From contig JAFAWQ010000041.1 in the NCBI GenBank assembly GCA_019241645.1, positions 1-48,147 on the forward strand: a DNA stretch of 48,147 nucleotides. The letters are read 5' to 3'. Of this stretch, positions 15,682-25,080 are shown piece by piece (positions within the stretch are counted from its first letter, which is position 1; the number at the start of each line of letters is the position of its first letter). This DNA is from Alphaproteobacteria bacterium (lineage in GTDB: Bacteria > Pseudomonadota > Alphaproteobacteria > Micropepsales > Micropepsaceae). The position numbers were made by a program, and so were the translations under genes. Below the pieces are notes generated by a model that was not told the origin of the DNA, did no database searches, and was given only the letters and a program-made list of their open reading frames with translations.

Positions 15682-16986
15682 TTACACCTCAGCCCTCTTT
15701 CGGACGCGCAAGCCGCGGCCCTTGCCGACGGCGGCTTCCCCGAACCGGGCCCGCACGCTGTCCATCGCGTACTCGGCCGAGGCACGCTTGCGCGAGCTTG
15801 CATCGACAAGGTCGGGCGGATCGCAATGCGCCTCTGAGCAGATGTTGTGGAGCCCCACTCCCAGCAGGCGGAACGGCGTCCCGTCGGCTTCGCGGCGAAG
15901 CAAATCCCGCGCCGCCCGGAAGATGCGGTCCGCAAGTTGCGTTGGGGCATCAAGCGACACGCTGCGAGTGCGGACACGAAATCGTGTCGTTTTGAGCTTT
16001 AGCACCACGGTGCGTCCGCCCAATCCGCAAGCCTTGGCACGCGTTCCTACCCGTTCGCATTGCCGCCAAAGAATGGCTTCCAGTTCGCTCAGTGCTTTAA
16101 CATCGGCGTCGAAAGTCGTTTCGGACGAGATGCTTTTCGTTTCGCCGGTTGGATCGACCCCACGAGTGTCTTCGGCATTCGCAAGCGTGTGCAGCCACAA
16201 GCCCGTGCCACCATATCGCTTGGCCAAATCGGCGGCCGACGCATCCTGCAACTGTCCGATGCGCGTGAGGCCGTCCCGCGCGAGCTGCGCCTGCAAAGCC
16301 GGGCCTGCTCCCCGCATCAGTGAGACGGGCTTGTCGCGCAAGAACGTCTTGGCTTCTGCCTGTCCGATCACGGCGAAGCCTCGCGGCTTGTCCAGATCGG
16401 ATGCCAGCTTGGCGAGGAACTTGTTGAAGCTGAGCCCGATCGACACTGTGATGCCCGTCTTGCGCTCGATACGCAGCGCGAGGGCAGCGAGGGTCGCGGC
16501 CGGCGGCGTGCCATGCAGCAGTTCCGTGCCCGAAAGATCGAGATAGGCTTCGTCCAACGACAGTGGTTCGACCAGCGGCGTCAACTCGCGCATCAGCGCG
16601 CGCACGCTCCGGGACACTTCCAGATATCTCGCCATGCGCGGCTTGACGATTGCGGGGTTCGGGCAAAGCTGCAACGCCTGAAACATCGGCATCGCCGAGC
16701 GCACGCCGAACGTCCGGGCGACGTAGCAGGCGGTCAGGACCACGCCGCGCCTGCCGCCTCCAACGATGACCGGTTTGGCGGCCAGCGATGGATCGTCATG
16801 CTTTTCCACGGCCGCGTAGAACGCATCACAGTCGAGATGGGCGATCGAAAGCGTGTTGAGTTCGGGATGGACAAGCAATCGCCGCTTGCCGCAACGCGCG
16901 CAACGCGAAAGAGGCTTGTCAAAACTTCGCAGGCAATCGCGGCAAAAGCCTGGCACGGCGACACCGGGTTCGTCCGAGACGAGCAT
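15682..16986 (-). CDS. dinB: DNA polymerase IV with N-terminal zinc finger
   Basis: Error-prone Y-family polymerase for lesion bypass. The 434-residue protein opens with a CxxC...CxxC zinc-ribbon-like segment (C15, C18, C29, C32), a feature of many alphaproteobacterial DinB proteins. The palm follows, with IAHLDCDAFYAAVEK (metal Asp) and SLDEAYLDLSG (Asp-Glu pair). Then come GLSFNKFLAKLASDLDKP and a helix-hairpin-helix region RIGQLQDASAADLAKRYG. A little-finger domain and a basic tail (GKGRGLRVRKRAEV) complete it. No LexA box is evident just upstream. It probably follows the hydrolase and aminopeptidase genes in one transcript. Confidence 0.95.
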   Translation of the reverse strand: MLVSDEPGVAVPGFCRDCLRSFDKPLSRCARCGKRRLLVHPELNTLSIAHLDCDAFYAAVEKHDDPSLAAKPVIVGGGRRGVVLTACYVARTFGVRSAMPMFQALQLCPNPAIVKPRMARYLEVSRSVRALMRELTPLVEPLSLDEAYLDLSGTELLHGTPPAATLAALALRIERKTGITVSIGLSFNKFLAKLASDLDKPRGFAVIGQAEAKTFLRDKPVSLMRGAGPALQAQLARDGLTRIGQLQDASAADLAKRYGGTGLWLHTLANAEDTRGVDPTGETKSISSETTFDADVKALSELEAILWRQCERVGTRAKACGLGGRTVVLKLKTTRFRVRTRSVSLDAPTQLADRIFRAARDLLRREADGTPFRLLGVGLHNICSEAHCDPPDLVDASSRKRASAEYAMDSVRARFGEAAVGKGRGLRVRKRAEV

Positions 16987-17010
16987 AACTGTTTCTGGTG
17001 AGGACCGAGA

Positions 17011-17685
17011 TCACAATGCCTTCGCCCAACTTGCTAGATCATCCAGCATCTCGCTCATCACCGCCGCGTCGTTGCTGCCGGACCGGGCCGGGACATGGAA
17101 CGAATGATCGGCATCGGTGAAGAGGCGTAGCGTGGCCTTCTTTCCCAACCGAGCGACAAGCGGCTGCAGCAGGGCCATGTCTGCGAACTCATCGCGCGTG
17201 CCTTGCAGGAACAGCATCGGAATCTGTACGCGTTCAAGGTGTTCGGCGCGTTGGTCGGAGAGCTGTCCCGGCGGGTGAAGCGGAAAACCCATGAATGCCA
17301 GACCGAGTACCCCGGGCAGCGGTTCGTCGGCTTGCGCCTGCGAGGTCATACGCGCGCCGTACGATTTGCCGCCGGCGACAAGCGCAATACCCGGCAGCAA
17401 TCTGGCCGCCTCCGCCACGGCTCCGCGTACTGCCGATTGCGCCACTTTGGGCGAATCAGGACGCCTGCTCCCTCGTTCCATGTACGGAAATTGGTAGCGT
17501 AGCGAGGCTATGTCCCGCTCGGCGAGTCCGTTTGCGGCCGCTGCCATGAATTTGTGCCGCATCCCCACGCCGGCGCCGTGCGCGAGCACACAACAGGCGC
17601 GGGCGCCCGGTGGCGCAATCAGCAAGCCCGATACTTGCTCATCGCCGACCGCGATGCTGACTGGACGTTCATCCTGTTTTGGCAA
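17011..17685 (-). CDS. Alpha/beta hydrolase, Tex30/KANSL3-like
   Basis: A 224-residue alpha/beta-hydrolase fold protein. The chosen start is TTG at 17685, giving LPKQDERPVSIAVG, because GGAGG lies 8 nt before it and no ATG fits. The oxyanion segment is VLAHGAGVGMRHKFM, the nucleophile elbow is GGKSYGARM (GxSxG), and the end of the catalytic set is QGTRDEFAD plus DADHSFHV. This matches the KANL3/Tex30-like dienelactone-hydrolase branch. Substrate unknown. It sits 20 nt after the M1 aminopeptidase gene and 24 nt before dinB, suggesting a shared mRNA. Confidence 0.85.
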   Translation of the reverse strand: MPKQDERPVSIAVGDEQVSGLLIAPPGARACCVLAHGAGVGMRHKFMAAAANGLAERDIASLRYQFPYMERGSRRPDSPKVAQSAVRGAVAEAARLLPGIALVAGGKSYGARMTSQAQADEPLPGVLGLAFMGFPLHPPGQLSDQRAEHLERVQIPMLFLQGTRDEFADMALLQPLVARLGKKATLRLFTDADHSFHVPARSGSNDAAVMSEMLDDLASWAKAL

Positions 17686-17705
17686 CGGGCCAACCTCCGT
17701 GCGTG

Positions 17706-20405
17706 CTAGCGCGCACCGAACGCGGCGGATATTTCTGCGCCCTTGGCTGTTTTGAAGGCGATGCAGCGTTCGATCTTCTCGCGCACCTGCCGCAGCGTAC
17801 GCGGCATGCCGACGAGCTCGGAGGCCTTCGGACCGAGGAAAGTCTGCAAATCCGTTTTGTCGGCAGCATCGCAGGCGTAGGCCTGAATTTCGGGCATACC
17901 CCCCATCCCGTAGCGGGACAGCCGATTTTCGATCGCGGCAAAATTCCCCTTGAACCAGGTCCAAAGTACCGAGCGAGCCGGCATCTCCTCGCTGAAATAA
18001 TCTCGAACGTAGCGCAAATCGCCGGTACGAATGGTTGGCGTCAGCGCCAACGCCAGCAGCTTGTTGAGGTTGGTCTCGTCTTCCGACCCTGCAATCGCAT
18101 AAATCGCGCTCTGGGTAAAATACGCATCGTCGGAATGCTTGACCGCCTCAACGAGGCGATCCGAAAATCGTGCGCCGCTCGACATGACCCCGGCCCGCAG
18201 CGCCTCCCGCATCAACTCCGCCGGCAGGCCATCGCGATCTATACGATTGGAGGCAAGATAGACCTCGGAGGCTTTGGCAAGCCGCGCAATCAACGACTGG
18301 TCTCGCGCTTCCTCGACCAAGAGCTCGACAAGAGACTGGCGCAGCATTGCATCAGCCGGCCGTTCGCCAGCCCTCGCCGCCAATCCGACAGACTGCAGGC
18401 GCGGTCCGAATTCTCGGATCAGATGTGCTCGCCATATTGTCAGGTCATGAGGTGCGATGGCTCCGGTGACCCGCGTCTCATGCGCAACGTCCCGAATGGC
18501 ATCGACCGTGTCCCAAGTCGCGGATGGCGCAAGCGCTCGAATGAGCGCCAGGAAGTCGTTGGCTGTGGCGTGACCCGCTCGTAATGCCGCGGTGAGATTG
18601 TGGAAAAGCGTGAACTGCTCGGCCGCGGACAACGACGATGCGGTCGCAACCAGCGCGCGCCAATGATCCTCATCCATGCTGAAGCGGTAGTATCCGGCCC
18701 CTTCCACATTGGGGAAAACCGTCTTTGGACACATACCCCCCAACGGCACATCTGCTCCCGATGGCGGCACCAATTGGCAGACGCGATGTTGCTTCTCCGC
18801 GGCCAGGCACATTGGCACATGCCAGCGCCGTTCCTGCATTTCGATGCCAATCGGACGGTACATCGTTTCCGTCACGCGTGCCGAGCCCTTTCCCGCCGAG
18901 CAGGCGAGCGATGTACCCATCGATGGCACATGTGGCTGATCAATGAATTCGCGAAATGATTGAATGATCTCCGGACGGCCGGCAGTTTGCGCAATGGCTC
19001 CAATGAAATCCTGAGCGGACGCGTTGCGGTAACTGAATTTGGTGAGATAGGCATGAATGCCCTGCCGGAATGCCTCCTCCCCTACATAACTTTCGAACAT
19101 GGAGAGCACGGCGCCGCCTTTGCTATAGGTGATGTCATCGAAGGCGTTATCGATATCGTCAGGATTGTTTACGGGGTTGTGGATCTGCCGGGCGGAAGGC
19201 AGCTCATCCAGCCGCATCACATTCAAGCTGTTGCTCAAGGTCGAGCGCTGGAATTCCTGGTCCGGTCGCACCTTCTGCGCGATCTTGTATTCCATCCAGG
19301 TCGCAAACGATTCATTCAGCCAGATGTCGTCCCACCAGCGTGGAGTTACCAGATCCCCAAACCACTGATGCGCAATTTCGTGCGCCTGTACAGTGAGGCT
19401 GGAGCGCTTCTGGTCCAACGGCGCATCGTCATTCATCAGCAATAGCTGCTCGCGATAGGTAATCGCGCCCGAATTCTCCATGGCGCCGGCGGCGAAATCC
19501 GGCACGGCAAGCGTGTCGAGTTTCTGAAATGGAAATCCGATGCCGTAATACTCTTCAAGCGCGGTCACGATCGCGGGCGTCAAGGACAGCGCGTAATGCA
19601 GTTTCGGCCCCATTCCCTTGGCGGCGATCCCCCGCAACGGCAACGGGTATGATCGATAGCGATTGGGCGGCACCACTCCCGCGTCGACGACATCCAACGG
19701 ACCCACCGCCAGCGCAACCAGATAGGTCGGCAAGGGCTTCGTCGTTTCAAACGTCCATTTCGTCATTCCGCCGGCGGGAGTCTTGCTGACTTCGGCCGTG
19801 TTGGCGACGACGGTGTCCGCGGAAGGCGCCGTGATCGTTAGATCGAACGGTGTTTTGAACCCGGGCTCGTCGAAAGACGGAAACGCGCGCCGCGCATCGG
19901 TGTTCTCGAACTGGGTAAAGGCATAGCTTTCACCCTGGTGATCGACTCTGTAGATGCCGGCCAGAGAGGTGTTGAACGGCGCGTCGTAGTCAAAAACAAG
20001 CGTGGCGCCTCCTGCCGGCAGCGGCTCCGCGAATTTCAGTGTGGCCACGCCGGAGTCATCAACCTGCTTGTATTGCGCTGAAATCGAACGGCCTGCAGCA
20101 GTTCGCGCTTCCGCGCGTGCGATATGCAGCTCCAATCCATGAATAAAAAAAGAGGTTTGCCGAGCGTGAATTTCGACATCGATTTCGGTGTGCCCCGTAA
20201 ATCTGTCCTTGCCCGGATCGACCGTGAGCGCCACCCGATAGTGCAATGGCTTAACCGTCCGAGGTAGCTGCGCCAGAGGGACGGCCTTCGCCACCGCAAC
20301 GCCAGATGGGTCAGCGTGCGCCGGCAGGGATTGAACCAGCTTGCCGCATCCGCCAAGCGCGATGGGCAAGCCGAGCGCCAATATTACGAGAAATCGTGGC
20401 TTCAT
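17706..20405 (-). CDS. M1-family zinc aminopeptidase, predicted lipoprotein
   Basis: An 899-residue metallopeptidase that removes N-terminal residues from peptides. The N-terminus MKPRFLVILALGLPIALGGC is a lipoprotein signal with lipobox LGGC, so the enzyme is probably membrane-anchored in the periplasm. It has the substrate motif GAMEN (in GAMENSGAITYRE), the zinc site HEIAHQWFG and the third ligand Glu in WLNESFATW, then an ERAP1-like C-terminal helical domain. Length fits PepN/ERAP-like enzymes. The role is probably peptide scavenging. It diverges from the GYF-domain gene across a GC-rich 145-nt gap containing several small hairpins. Confidence 0.93.
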   Translation of the reverse strand: MKPRFLVILALGLPIALGGCGKLVQSLPAHADPSGVAVAKAVPLAQLPRTVKPLHYRVALTVDPGKDRFTGHTEIDVEIHARQTSFFIHGLELHIARAEARTAAGRSISAQYKQVDDSGVATLKFAEPLPAGGATLVFDYDAPFNTSLAGIYRVDHQGESYAFTQFENTDARRAFPSFDEPGFKTPFDLTITAPSADTVVANTAEVSKTPAGGMTKWTFETTKPLPTYLVALAVGPLDVVDAGVVPPNRYRSYPLPLRGIAAKGMGPKLHYALSLTPAIVTALEEYYGIGFPFQKLDTLAVPDFAAGAMENSGAITYREQLLLMNDDAPLDQKRSSLTVQAHEIAHQWFGDLVTPRWWDDIWLNESFATWMEYKIAQKVRPDQEFQRSTLSNSLNVMRLDELPSARQIHNPVNNPDDIDNAFDDITYSKGGAVLSMFESYVGEEAFRQGIHAYLTKFSYRNASAQDFIGAIAQTAGRPEIIQSFREFIDQPHVPSMGTSLACSAGKGSARVTETMYRPIGIEMQERRWHVPMCLAAEKQHRVCQLVPPSGADVPLGGMCPKTVFPNVEGAGYYRFSMDEDHWRALVATASSLSAAEQFTLFHNLTAALRAGHATANDFLALIRALAPSATWDTVDAIRDVAHETRVTGAIAPHDLTIWRAHLIREFGPRLQSVGLAARAGERPADAMLRQSLVELLVEEARDQSLIARLAKASEVYLASNRIDRDGLPAELMREALRAGVMSSGARFSDRLVEAVKHSDDAYFTQSAIYAIAGSEDETNLNKLLALALTPTIRTGDLRYVRDYFSEEMPARSVLWTWFKGNFAAIENRLSRYGMGGMPEIQAYACDAADKTDLQTFLGPKASELVGMPRTLRQVREKIERCIAFKTAKGAEISAAFGAR

Positions 20406-20550
20406 GGGGCGACCGTGCAAGGGGGGCGGCAGGACATACCGCCCCGCCCTCCCCGCGCCAAGCCCGGGCTTCCGGGCCAGGGCCTATTGCCGGGCAAGGC
20501 TTGGGTAACGTTTTCGTACTAGCTTGGGGCAAATTGGCGGAATCAAATCG

Positions 20551-21096
20551 ATGTCGGAGTGGATCATCAGCGTCGGCGGCCGTACCTATGGCCCCTATCC
20601 AGCGACGCAAATGCACGCTTTTGCCTTCGAGGGACGGCTGACCGCAGGGTCTCTGGTCGCCCACCCGGAAGACGGCCGGTTCGTTCCAGCCTCCCAGGAT
20701 CCCGATCTGGCCTTCCTTTTCCGCCCGGCCCCAACCTCCACCGTGCGCTTGGGGGATGGGCCGCGCCCTTTTGGTCATAGCGAACCTGACCCGAACGGTG
20801 AGCCCGCGCATTTCCTGATTGTGGCCGATTTGAAATCCGGATCGATTACCGCATTGGAGGAAGAAATCCTCCGCATCGGGCCGGCCTACGCAGTGATGCC
20901 CCAAGCGTGGGTTCTCGCATCCGAGATGTCGGTCAGCGCCGTGAAGAATCTCCTGATCCAGAAATTAGGCAAACTCGACACGCTCCTGGTTGTCGACGCA
21001 ACACACGACAAGCTGACCTGGTCCAATCTGGGGATGGAAACTGAGACCCGCGTGCGCCGAATTTGGACAAAGCATCCGCACCGCTCTGCAGCTTAG
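20551..21096 (+). CDS. GYF_2-domain protein, 181 aa
   Basis: The first 50 residues (WIISVGGRTYGPYPATQMHA, ending before HPEDGRFVPAS) form a GYF_2/DUF4339-type domain, a small fold that binds proline-rich or membrane partner segments. The rest, from about residue 85, contains HFLIVADLKSGSITALEEEIL and SVSAVKNLLIQKLGKLDTLLVVDATHDKLTW. It looks like a separate alpha/beta domain that I do not recognise. No membrane helix or signal peptide is present, so it is probably cytoplasmic. Start ATG 20551 is preferred over a non-ATG start 9 codons upstream, as the GYF domain begins at once. Confidence 0.8.
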   Translation: MSEWIISVGGRTYGPYPATQMHAFAFEGRLTAGSLVAHPEDGRFVPASQDPDLAFLFRPAPTSTVRLGDGPRPFGHSEPDPNGEPAHFLIVADLKSGSITALEEEILRIGPAYAVMPQAWVLASEMSVSAVKNLLIQKLGKLDTLLVVDATHDKLTWSNLGMETETRVRRIWTKHPHRSAA

Positions 21097-21333
21097 GCGG
21101 GCTCTTGGTGTGAGTTTCACTCGACAGTTTTGTGACAATTCTCAAGGCCGCTAATTCCTGTTTCCAATTGCCGAGAACACGGTAGGCTGATTCCAGCTCG
21201 AGCGAGTCGCGAGCGAAGTGGGAGCCGTGAATTTGCGATCCTGCGTGCCAATTGCGTTCTGGGACCGGCCGCTGGGACCGCTGCGTTTCTCCGCCATCTT
21301 CTTTCATTCTCATCACCCGGATACGGAGTATCC

Positions 21334-22077
21334 ATGGCCAAGCGATCCGCGCGTTACAAAACGCGCGAGTACCAAGAAGCGGATTCCGCCAACATCCACC
21401 CGTTGTTTCCCCCGGCCAGATGGTCGCCGCTCGATGAAGAAGCCCGCGATCGAAAATATGTGAAGAATGTGCGGGCGATGAGCCCGCTGCAGCAACGTTT
21501 GCTCGATGCCATCGACGAGCGCTCCGTTGTCATCGCGTTGGGCCCGGCCGGAACCGGCAAGACCTACCTGGCGATCGCCAAGGCTGTCGAAGCACTGGAA
21601 CAGGGACGCGCCTCACGTATCGTGTTGTCACGGCCCGCCGTGGAAGCTGGAGAAACCCTCGGCTTTCTGCCCGGCGATCTGCAGGAAAAGCTCGCACCCT
21701 ATCTGCGCCCCTTGTACGACGCCCTGACGGAGCGGCTGGGAAGCAAACGTTTGAAGGCCCTGCTGACGGACGGAGCCATTGAAGTGGCGCCCGTTGCCTA
21801 TATGCGCGGGCGCACGCTGAACGACTGTTTCGTCGTCATCGATGAGGCGCAGAACTGCACCTATGGCCAGCTGAAGATGCTGCTTACGCGACTTGGTTGG
21901 CGCTCCACCATGGTGTTGACTGGCGACCCAGACCAGACTGACCTCTTAAGCGGACTTTCCGGATTGGGTGACATCGCCGCAAGGCTGGAGAGGATATCCG
22001 AGATTTGTGTCGTGCGCCTCGGCGAAACTGACATCGTTCGCCATCCATTGGTGGGAAGCATGTTGACCGTCCTTTAA
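21334..22077 (+). CDS. PhoH-family ATPase (short form)
   Basis: A 247-residue P-loop protein. The PhoH domain has Walker A GPAGTGKTYLAIAKAVE, SRPAVEAGETLGFLPGD, YMRGRTLNDCFVVIDEAQNCT (Walker B) and the sensor-like LTGDPDQTDL. It lacks the KH-like N-terminal part of the PhoH/YbeZ proteins that neighbour ybeY, so it belongs to the stand-alone PsiH/PhoH branch. That branch is thought to act in RNA metabolism or phosphate stress; the exact role is open. The ATG at 21334 follows CGGAGT. A 237-nt gap upstream contains no gene. It overlaps the convergent small membrane gene by 4 nt. Confidence 0.9.
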   Translation: MAKRSARYKTREYQEADSANIHPLFPPARWSPLDEEARDRKYVKNVRAMSPLQQRLLDAIDERSVVIALGPAGTGKTYLAIAKAVEALEQGRASRIVLSRPAVEAGETLGFLPGDLQEKLAPYLRPLYDALTERLGSKRLKALLTDGAIEVAPVAYMRGRTLNDCFVVIDEAQNCTYGQLKMLLTRLGWRSTMVLTGDPDQTDLLSGLSGLGDIAARLERISEICVVRLGETDIVRHPLVGSMLTVL

Positions 22078-22367
22078 ACGGCCAACGCCACTTCCACAAT
22101 GAGAAGGCCTATAGCGAGGCTCCAATAAGCCGCCACAGCCGCGGCAAGCCAGAAGGCGATCCAGCTGCAACTTTTTTCCTTCCAAGCCTTGGCCGCATTT
22201 TCCAACAGCACGCTTGGTCCTGCCACGACCATGCTGATGTGATAAACGGTGCTGCTCGGCTTGGCTTTTAGGGCACTTTCGGCCAGGCGATATCCATTCG
22301 CGGTAATTCCGGAAGCCGTAAGGCCAGCCGTGATCGCGAACAACAGGACGGCTACATCATGGAACAT
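22074..22367 (-). CDS. Small membrane protein, 97 aa
   Basis: Starts MFHDVAVLLFAITAGLTASGI. It has one hydrophobic helix at the N-terminus, a middle amphipathic part (YHISMVVAGPSVLLENAAKAW), and a long hydrophobic C-terminal region (SWIAFWLAAAVAAYWSLAIGLLIVEVALAV) that may form one or two helices. No family is recognised. It is convergent with the PhoH-like gene, sharing 4 nt, and has its own upstream region. Length and hydrophobicity pattern support a real gene, but function is unknown. Confidence 0.65.
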   Translation of the reverse strand: MFHDVAVLLFAITAGLTASGITANGYRLAESALKAKPSSTVYHISMVVAGPSVLLENAAKAWKEKSCSWIAFWLAAAVAAYWSLAIGLLIVEVALAV

Positions 22368-22488
22368 GGGATGCCTCGCGACGTGCACCTTGCAGTCTGC
22401 GTGCCTGAATTTTAACGCTCGCGCGGCTTAGGTGTTTCGTTTTGGCATGGGTGATAGCACTTTGGCCGTCTGGAGCCGCTAAGCTGCC

Positions 22489-23223
22489 ATGATTCCCAGA
22501 GATGCGGCGCGTGAAACAAATCAGGCCATCAGCGGGCGGCCCGGATGGCTAATTCCGCTCATTGTGCTCGGCGTCACGGTCCTGCTTTCGGGCCTCGTGC
22601 TAGTTTACTATCTGGCCCCTCGGCCAACCGCCTTGATTCAAGGCCGGGCGTCACCAACCCAGGCGACCGATCCCATACAGGTGTCTTTGGACGATCTCCA
22701 TTTCCGAATCCCGGCAAACTACATCCGGCAACGAGGCGCGCGCCGGGGCGGCGCCCTTCGGGAGGTTCCGCTCTTTGCGGCAATTCCGGATTTCCGTGGG
22801 TACAGCGATGCCGAGGCGGCAACTTTTCTAGGCAACGCGGCGGATTCTCCCATCATCTACATCTTGCTTCATGAGGAACAGACGAAGCTCAGTGAAACTG
22901 ACCGGCTGCGGCGGATATATCTCGGCTATGTGAAAGACGCCCGAGGACAACAGTCGCCGTTTGGGCTACGACAATACATCTTCAAGGACAATTCCGGTTA
23001 TCGCGGCGAAGATCTTTTCGTTGGGCGTTTTGGTACGGGGCTAGTCGCCCTTCGGTGTGAGCGCTTAACAGCCGATCTCATCAGCCCGAACTGCTTGCGG
23101 GATACGCGGTTGGCCGGACATGTTTACCTGAGTTACCGATTCAAACGGTCCCAACTTGCGCGATGGCGCGAAATCTCCAGCGGGGTGGAGATGCTCGTGC
23201 ACTCGTTCATGCGCAAAACTTGA
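22489..23223 (+). CDS. Single-pass membrane protein of unknown function, 244 aa
   Basis: A short cytoplasmic N-terminus (MIPRDAARETNQ) precedes one membrane helix, LIPLIVLGVTVLLSGLVLVYYLA (about residues 20-43). A periplasmic domain of about 195 residues follows. That domain includes QVSLDDLHFRIPANYIR, DSPIIYILLHEEQTKLSETDRLRRIY, and a Cys pair around CERLTADLISPNCL that could form a disulfide. The HFRIPANYIR pattern recalls lipoprotein-like alphaproteobacterial hypotheticals, but no named family is recognised. It is monocistronic, ending 6 nt before the convergent DUF3126 gene. Confidence 0.75.
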   Translation: MIPRDAARETNQAISGRPGWLIPLIVLGVTVLLSGLVLVYYLAPRPTALIQGRASPTQATDPIQVSLDDLHFRIPANYIRQRGARRGGALREVPLFAAIPDFRGYSDAEAATFLGNAADSPIIYILLHEEQTKLSETDRLRRIYLGYVKDARGQQSPFGLRQYIFKDNSGYRGEDLFVGRFGTGLVALRCERLTADLISPNCLRDTRLAGHVYLSYRFKRSQLARWREISSGVEMLVHSFMRKT

Positions 23224-23229
23224 GAAAAC

Positions 23230-23463
23230 CTAACCGGCGCGACTGGAAGGAGCGGGCGGCAAATCCATCTCCAGGATGGCCATCTGAAACGCATACGAGA
23301 TGTCGCCGTCCTCTTCGTCCTTGAAAATGATGCCGATGAACTCGCCAGCGACGTGGACTTCCAGCGAGTCCGTCTGGTTCGGCCGCTCAAGGACGGTGAT
23401 GGTATCTAGCCGGAATAGATTGCGAAGGTACTTTTCAAGCCGCCAAACCTCGCTGCGCGTCAC
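23230..23463 (-). CDS. DUF3126 family protein
   Basis: A 77-residue alphaproteobacterial protein. GTG at 23463 (MTRSEVWRLEKYLRNLF) is chosen because GGGAGAG lies 7 nt before it and because family members begin at this helix. A TTG start 16 codons upstream is possible but less likely. The conserved end is EVHVAGEFIGIIFKDEEDGD followed by SYAFQMAILEMDL, the hallmark of DUF3126. The family is commonly adjacent to cysE, as here (69-nt gap, same strand). Function unknown; a small accessory to cysteine synthesis is possible. Confidence 0.88.
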   Translation of the reverse strand: MTRSEVWRLEKYLRNLFRLDTITVLERPNQTDSLEVHVAGEFIGIIFKDEEDGDISYAFQMAILEMDLPPAPSSRAG

Positions 23464-23532
23464 GGCAAGCTCTCCCTTGGATCCGGGCCGCACTGCCACG
23501 GCGACCCCCAATAATCAAGTCTGCAGCTCAAA

Positions 23533-24351
23533 TCAGATTTGGAAGTCCAAGCCGTCCAAGGCCTGCTTCATGTCGTGCGAGGGCCGATCGGAGTCCGCTC
23601 GCCCGATAATTTTCGCAGGTATTCCCGCAACAGTGCAATGCGCCGGAACCGGCTTGAGCACAAGGCTGCCAGCTCCAACGCGGGCGTACTCACCGACCTC
23701 TATGTTCCCCAGAACCTTTGCCCCAACAGACAGCAACACGCCCCGCCGGATTTTGGGATGCCTGTCACCCGTTTCCTTGCCTGTCCCGCCCAAGGTAACC
23801 CCGTGCAACAGCGAGACATCGTCTTCGACCACCGCGGTCTCGCCGATCACGATACCTGTAGCGTGATCCATGAGGATTCCGCGACCGAGGGTTGCCGCGG
23901 GATGGATGTCAACGCCGAATAATTCGGACATCCGGCTCTGGACCAGGTAAGCCAACCAGCTCCGGTTTGCCCGCCACAACGAGTGAGCAATGCGATAGCA
24001 TTGCAGCGCGTGAAATCCTTTGAAGAAGAGGAAGGCCTGCACATAGGAATGGCAAGCGGGATCGCGTTCGAAAATAGCCGACAGGTCCGCCCGCGCGGCG
24101 TCTCCAATTCCCGGATCGGCCGCCAACGCGTCGTAAAAGATCTCGCGTGCCAGCATCGGGATGAAATCCTCATCTCCTACCTTTTTCGCGAGGTGGTAGG
24201 AGAGCGCATCTTCCAAGCGGTCATGTTTCAAAATGGTCGCATGCGCAAAGCTGGCAAGCGAAGGCTCGGCGCGGGCAAGTTCCTGCGCCTGCGCCTTGAG
24301 CGCCGACCATACGGGGTCACAGGAATCGAGTCTCTCGGCAACAACCGTCAT
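23533..24351 (-). CDS. cysE: Serine O-acetyltransferase
   Basis: Transfers acetyl from acetyl-CoA to L-serine, the first committed step of cysteine synthesis. The 272-residue protein has the helical N-terminal domain (residues 1-140, with FFKGFHALQCYRIAH), then the left-handed beta-helix of hexapeptide repeats. It shows the catalytic DIHPAATLGRGILMDHATGIVIGE segments, LLHGVTLGGTGK, and GAGSLVLKPVPAHCTVAGIPAKI. The C-terminal tail ends DGLDFQI with a terminal Ile, as in CysE proteins that dock into CysK. It diverges from the nitroreductase gene. Confidence 0.96.
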   Translation of the reverse strand: MTVVAERLDSCDPVWSALKAQAQELARAEPSLASFAHATILKHDRLEDALSYHLAKKVGDEDFIPMLAREIFYDALAADPGIGDAARADLSAIFERDPACHSYVQAFLFFKGFHALQCYRIAHSLWRANRSWLAYLVQSRMSELFGVDIHPAATLGRGILMDHATGIVIGETAVVEDDVSLLHGVTLGGTGKETGDRHPKIRRGVLLSVGAKVLGNIEVGEYARVGAGSLVLKPVPAHCTVAGIPAKIIGRADSDRPSHDMKQALDGLDFQI

Positions 24352-24468
24352 AGCGGAACCTTACCAGAAACAACGGAAATGGGCGGTGGAAATCGTTGGC
24401 GATGGATACCCTTTTTTTGCTCGACGGCATAGATAGCCCCGAAGCGATATCGGTCAAAATTCAGCACG

Positions 24469-25080
24469 ATGGATAACCTGACACCTCAAAATCCTGCGGA
24501 AGACCTCAACAGGCCGGCACCAGTCTGTTTGGACCTACTTCTGTCCCGGCGTTCGGGATCGGCAAAATCGATGACCGGCCCCGGCCCTACGCAGGACCAG
24601 ATTCGTCAAATTCTTGCCTGCGGCACACGAGTGCCCGACCACGGGAAATTGGCGCCCTGGCGATTTATCTTGTTCGAGGACGAAGGGCGCGCGCGGATGG
24701 GCGAGCTGCTGGCGTCGGTCGTTTCCCAGTCCGAAGCTGATGCCAATCCCGAGAGACTTGCCCTTGAACGGAATCGCTTTTTGCGTGCGCCGTTCATCGT
24801 CGGCGTTGTCAGCCGGGTGCGGGAAGGAATTGCCATACCGGAGTGGGAGCAGATGCTATCCGCCGGTGCGTGCTGCATGAGCATCCTGCTCGCCGCTCAC
24901 GCCCAGGGCTTCGTGGCGAACTGGATTACCGAGTGGTATGCTTTCCATCCCGCTGTACGGGCAGGACTTGGACTTCAGAGTGGCGAGCGCATTGCCGGAT
25001 TTATTTATATCGGCCATCCTGCCGTTCCCTTGGCCGAGCGAGCTCGCCCAAATATGGATTCGCTGATCTCACGCTTCTAG
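24469..25080 (+). CDS. Nitroreductase family protein (YdjA-like)
   Basis: A 203-residue FMN-dependent oxidoreductase of the small nitroreductase group. Visible are LDLLLSRRSGSAKSM (FMN-phosphate Arg/Ser), ILACGTRVPDHGKLAPWRF in place of the classical SxxNxQPW loop as in YdjA, QMLSAGACCMSILLAAHAQGF, and IAGFIYIGHPAVPLAER, typical of the C-terminus. Such enzymes reduce nitro or quinone compounds with NAD(P)H; the substrate is not predictable. The gene is monocistronic, divergent from cysE across a 117-nt gap. Confidence 0.9.
   Translation: MDNLTPQNPAEDLNRPAPVCLDLLLSRRSGSAKSMTGPGPTQDQIRQILACGTRVPDHGKLAPWRFILFEDEGRARMGELLASVVSQSEADANPERLALERNRFLRAPFIVGVVSRVREGIAIPEWEQMLSAGACCMSILLAAHAQGFVANWITEWYAFHPAVRAGLGLQSGERIAGFIYIGHPAVPLAERARPNMDSLISRF

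Noticed and set aside
21097..21333. Small gene or riboswitch in the gap before the PhoH-like gene
   Set aside because: Only a frame overlapping the PhoH-like start is open and it has no supporting signals; no known riboswitch core is recognisable.
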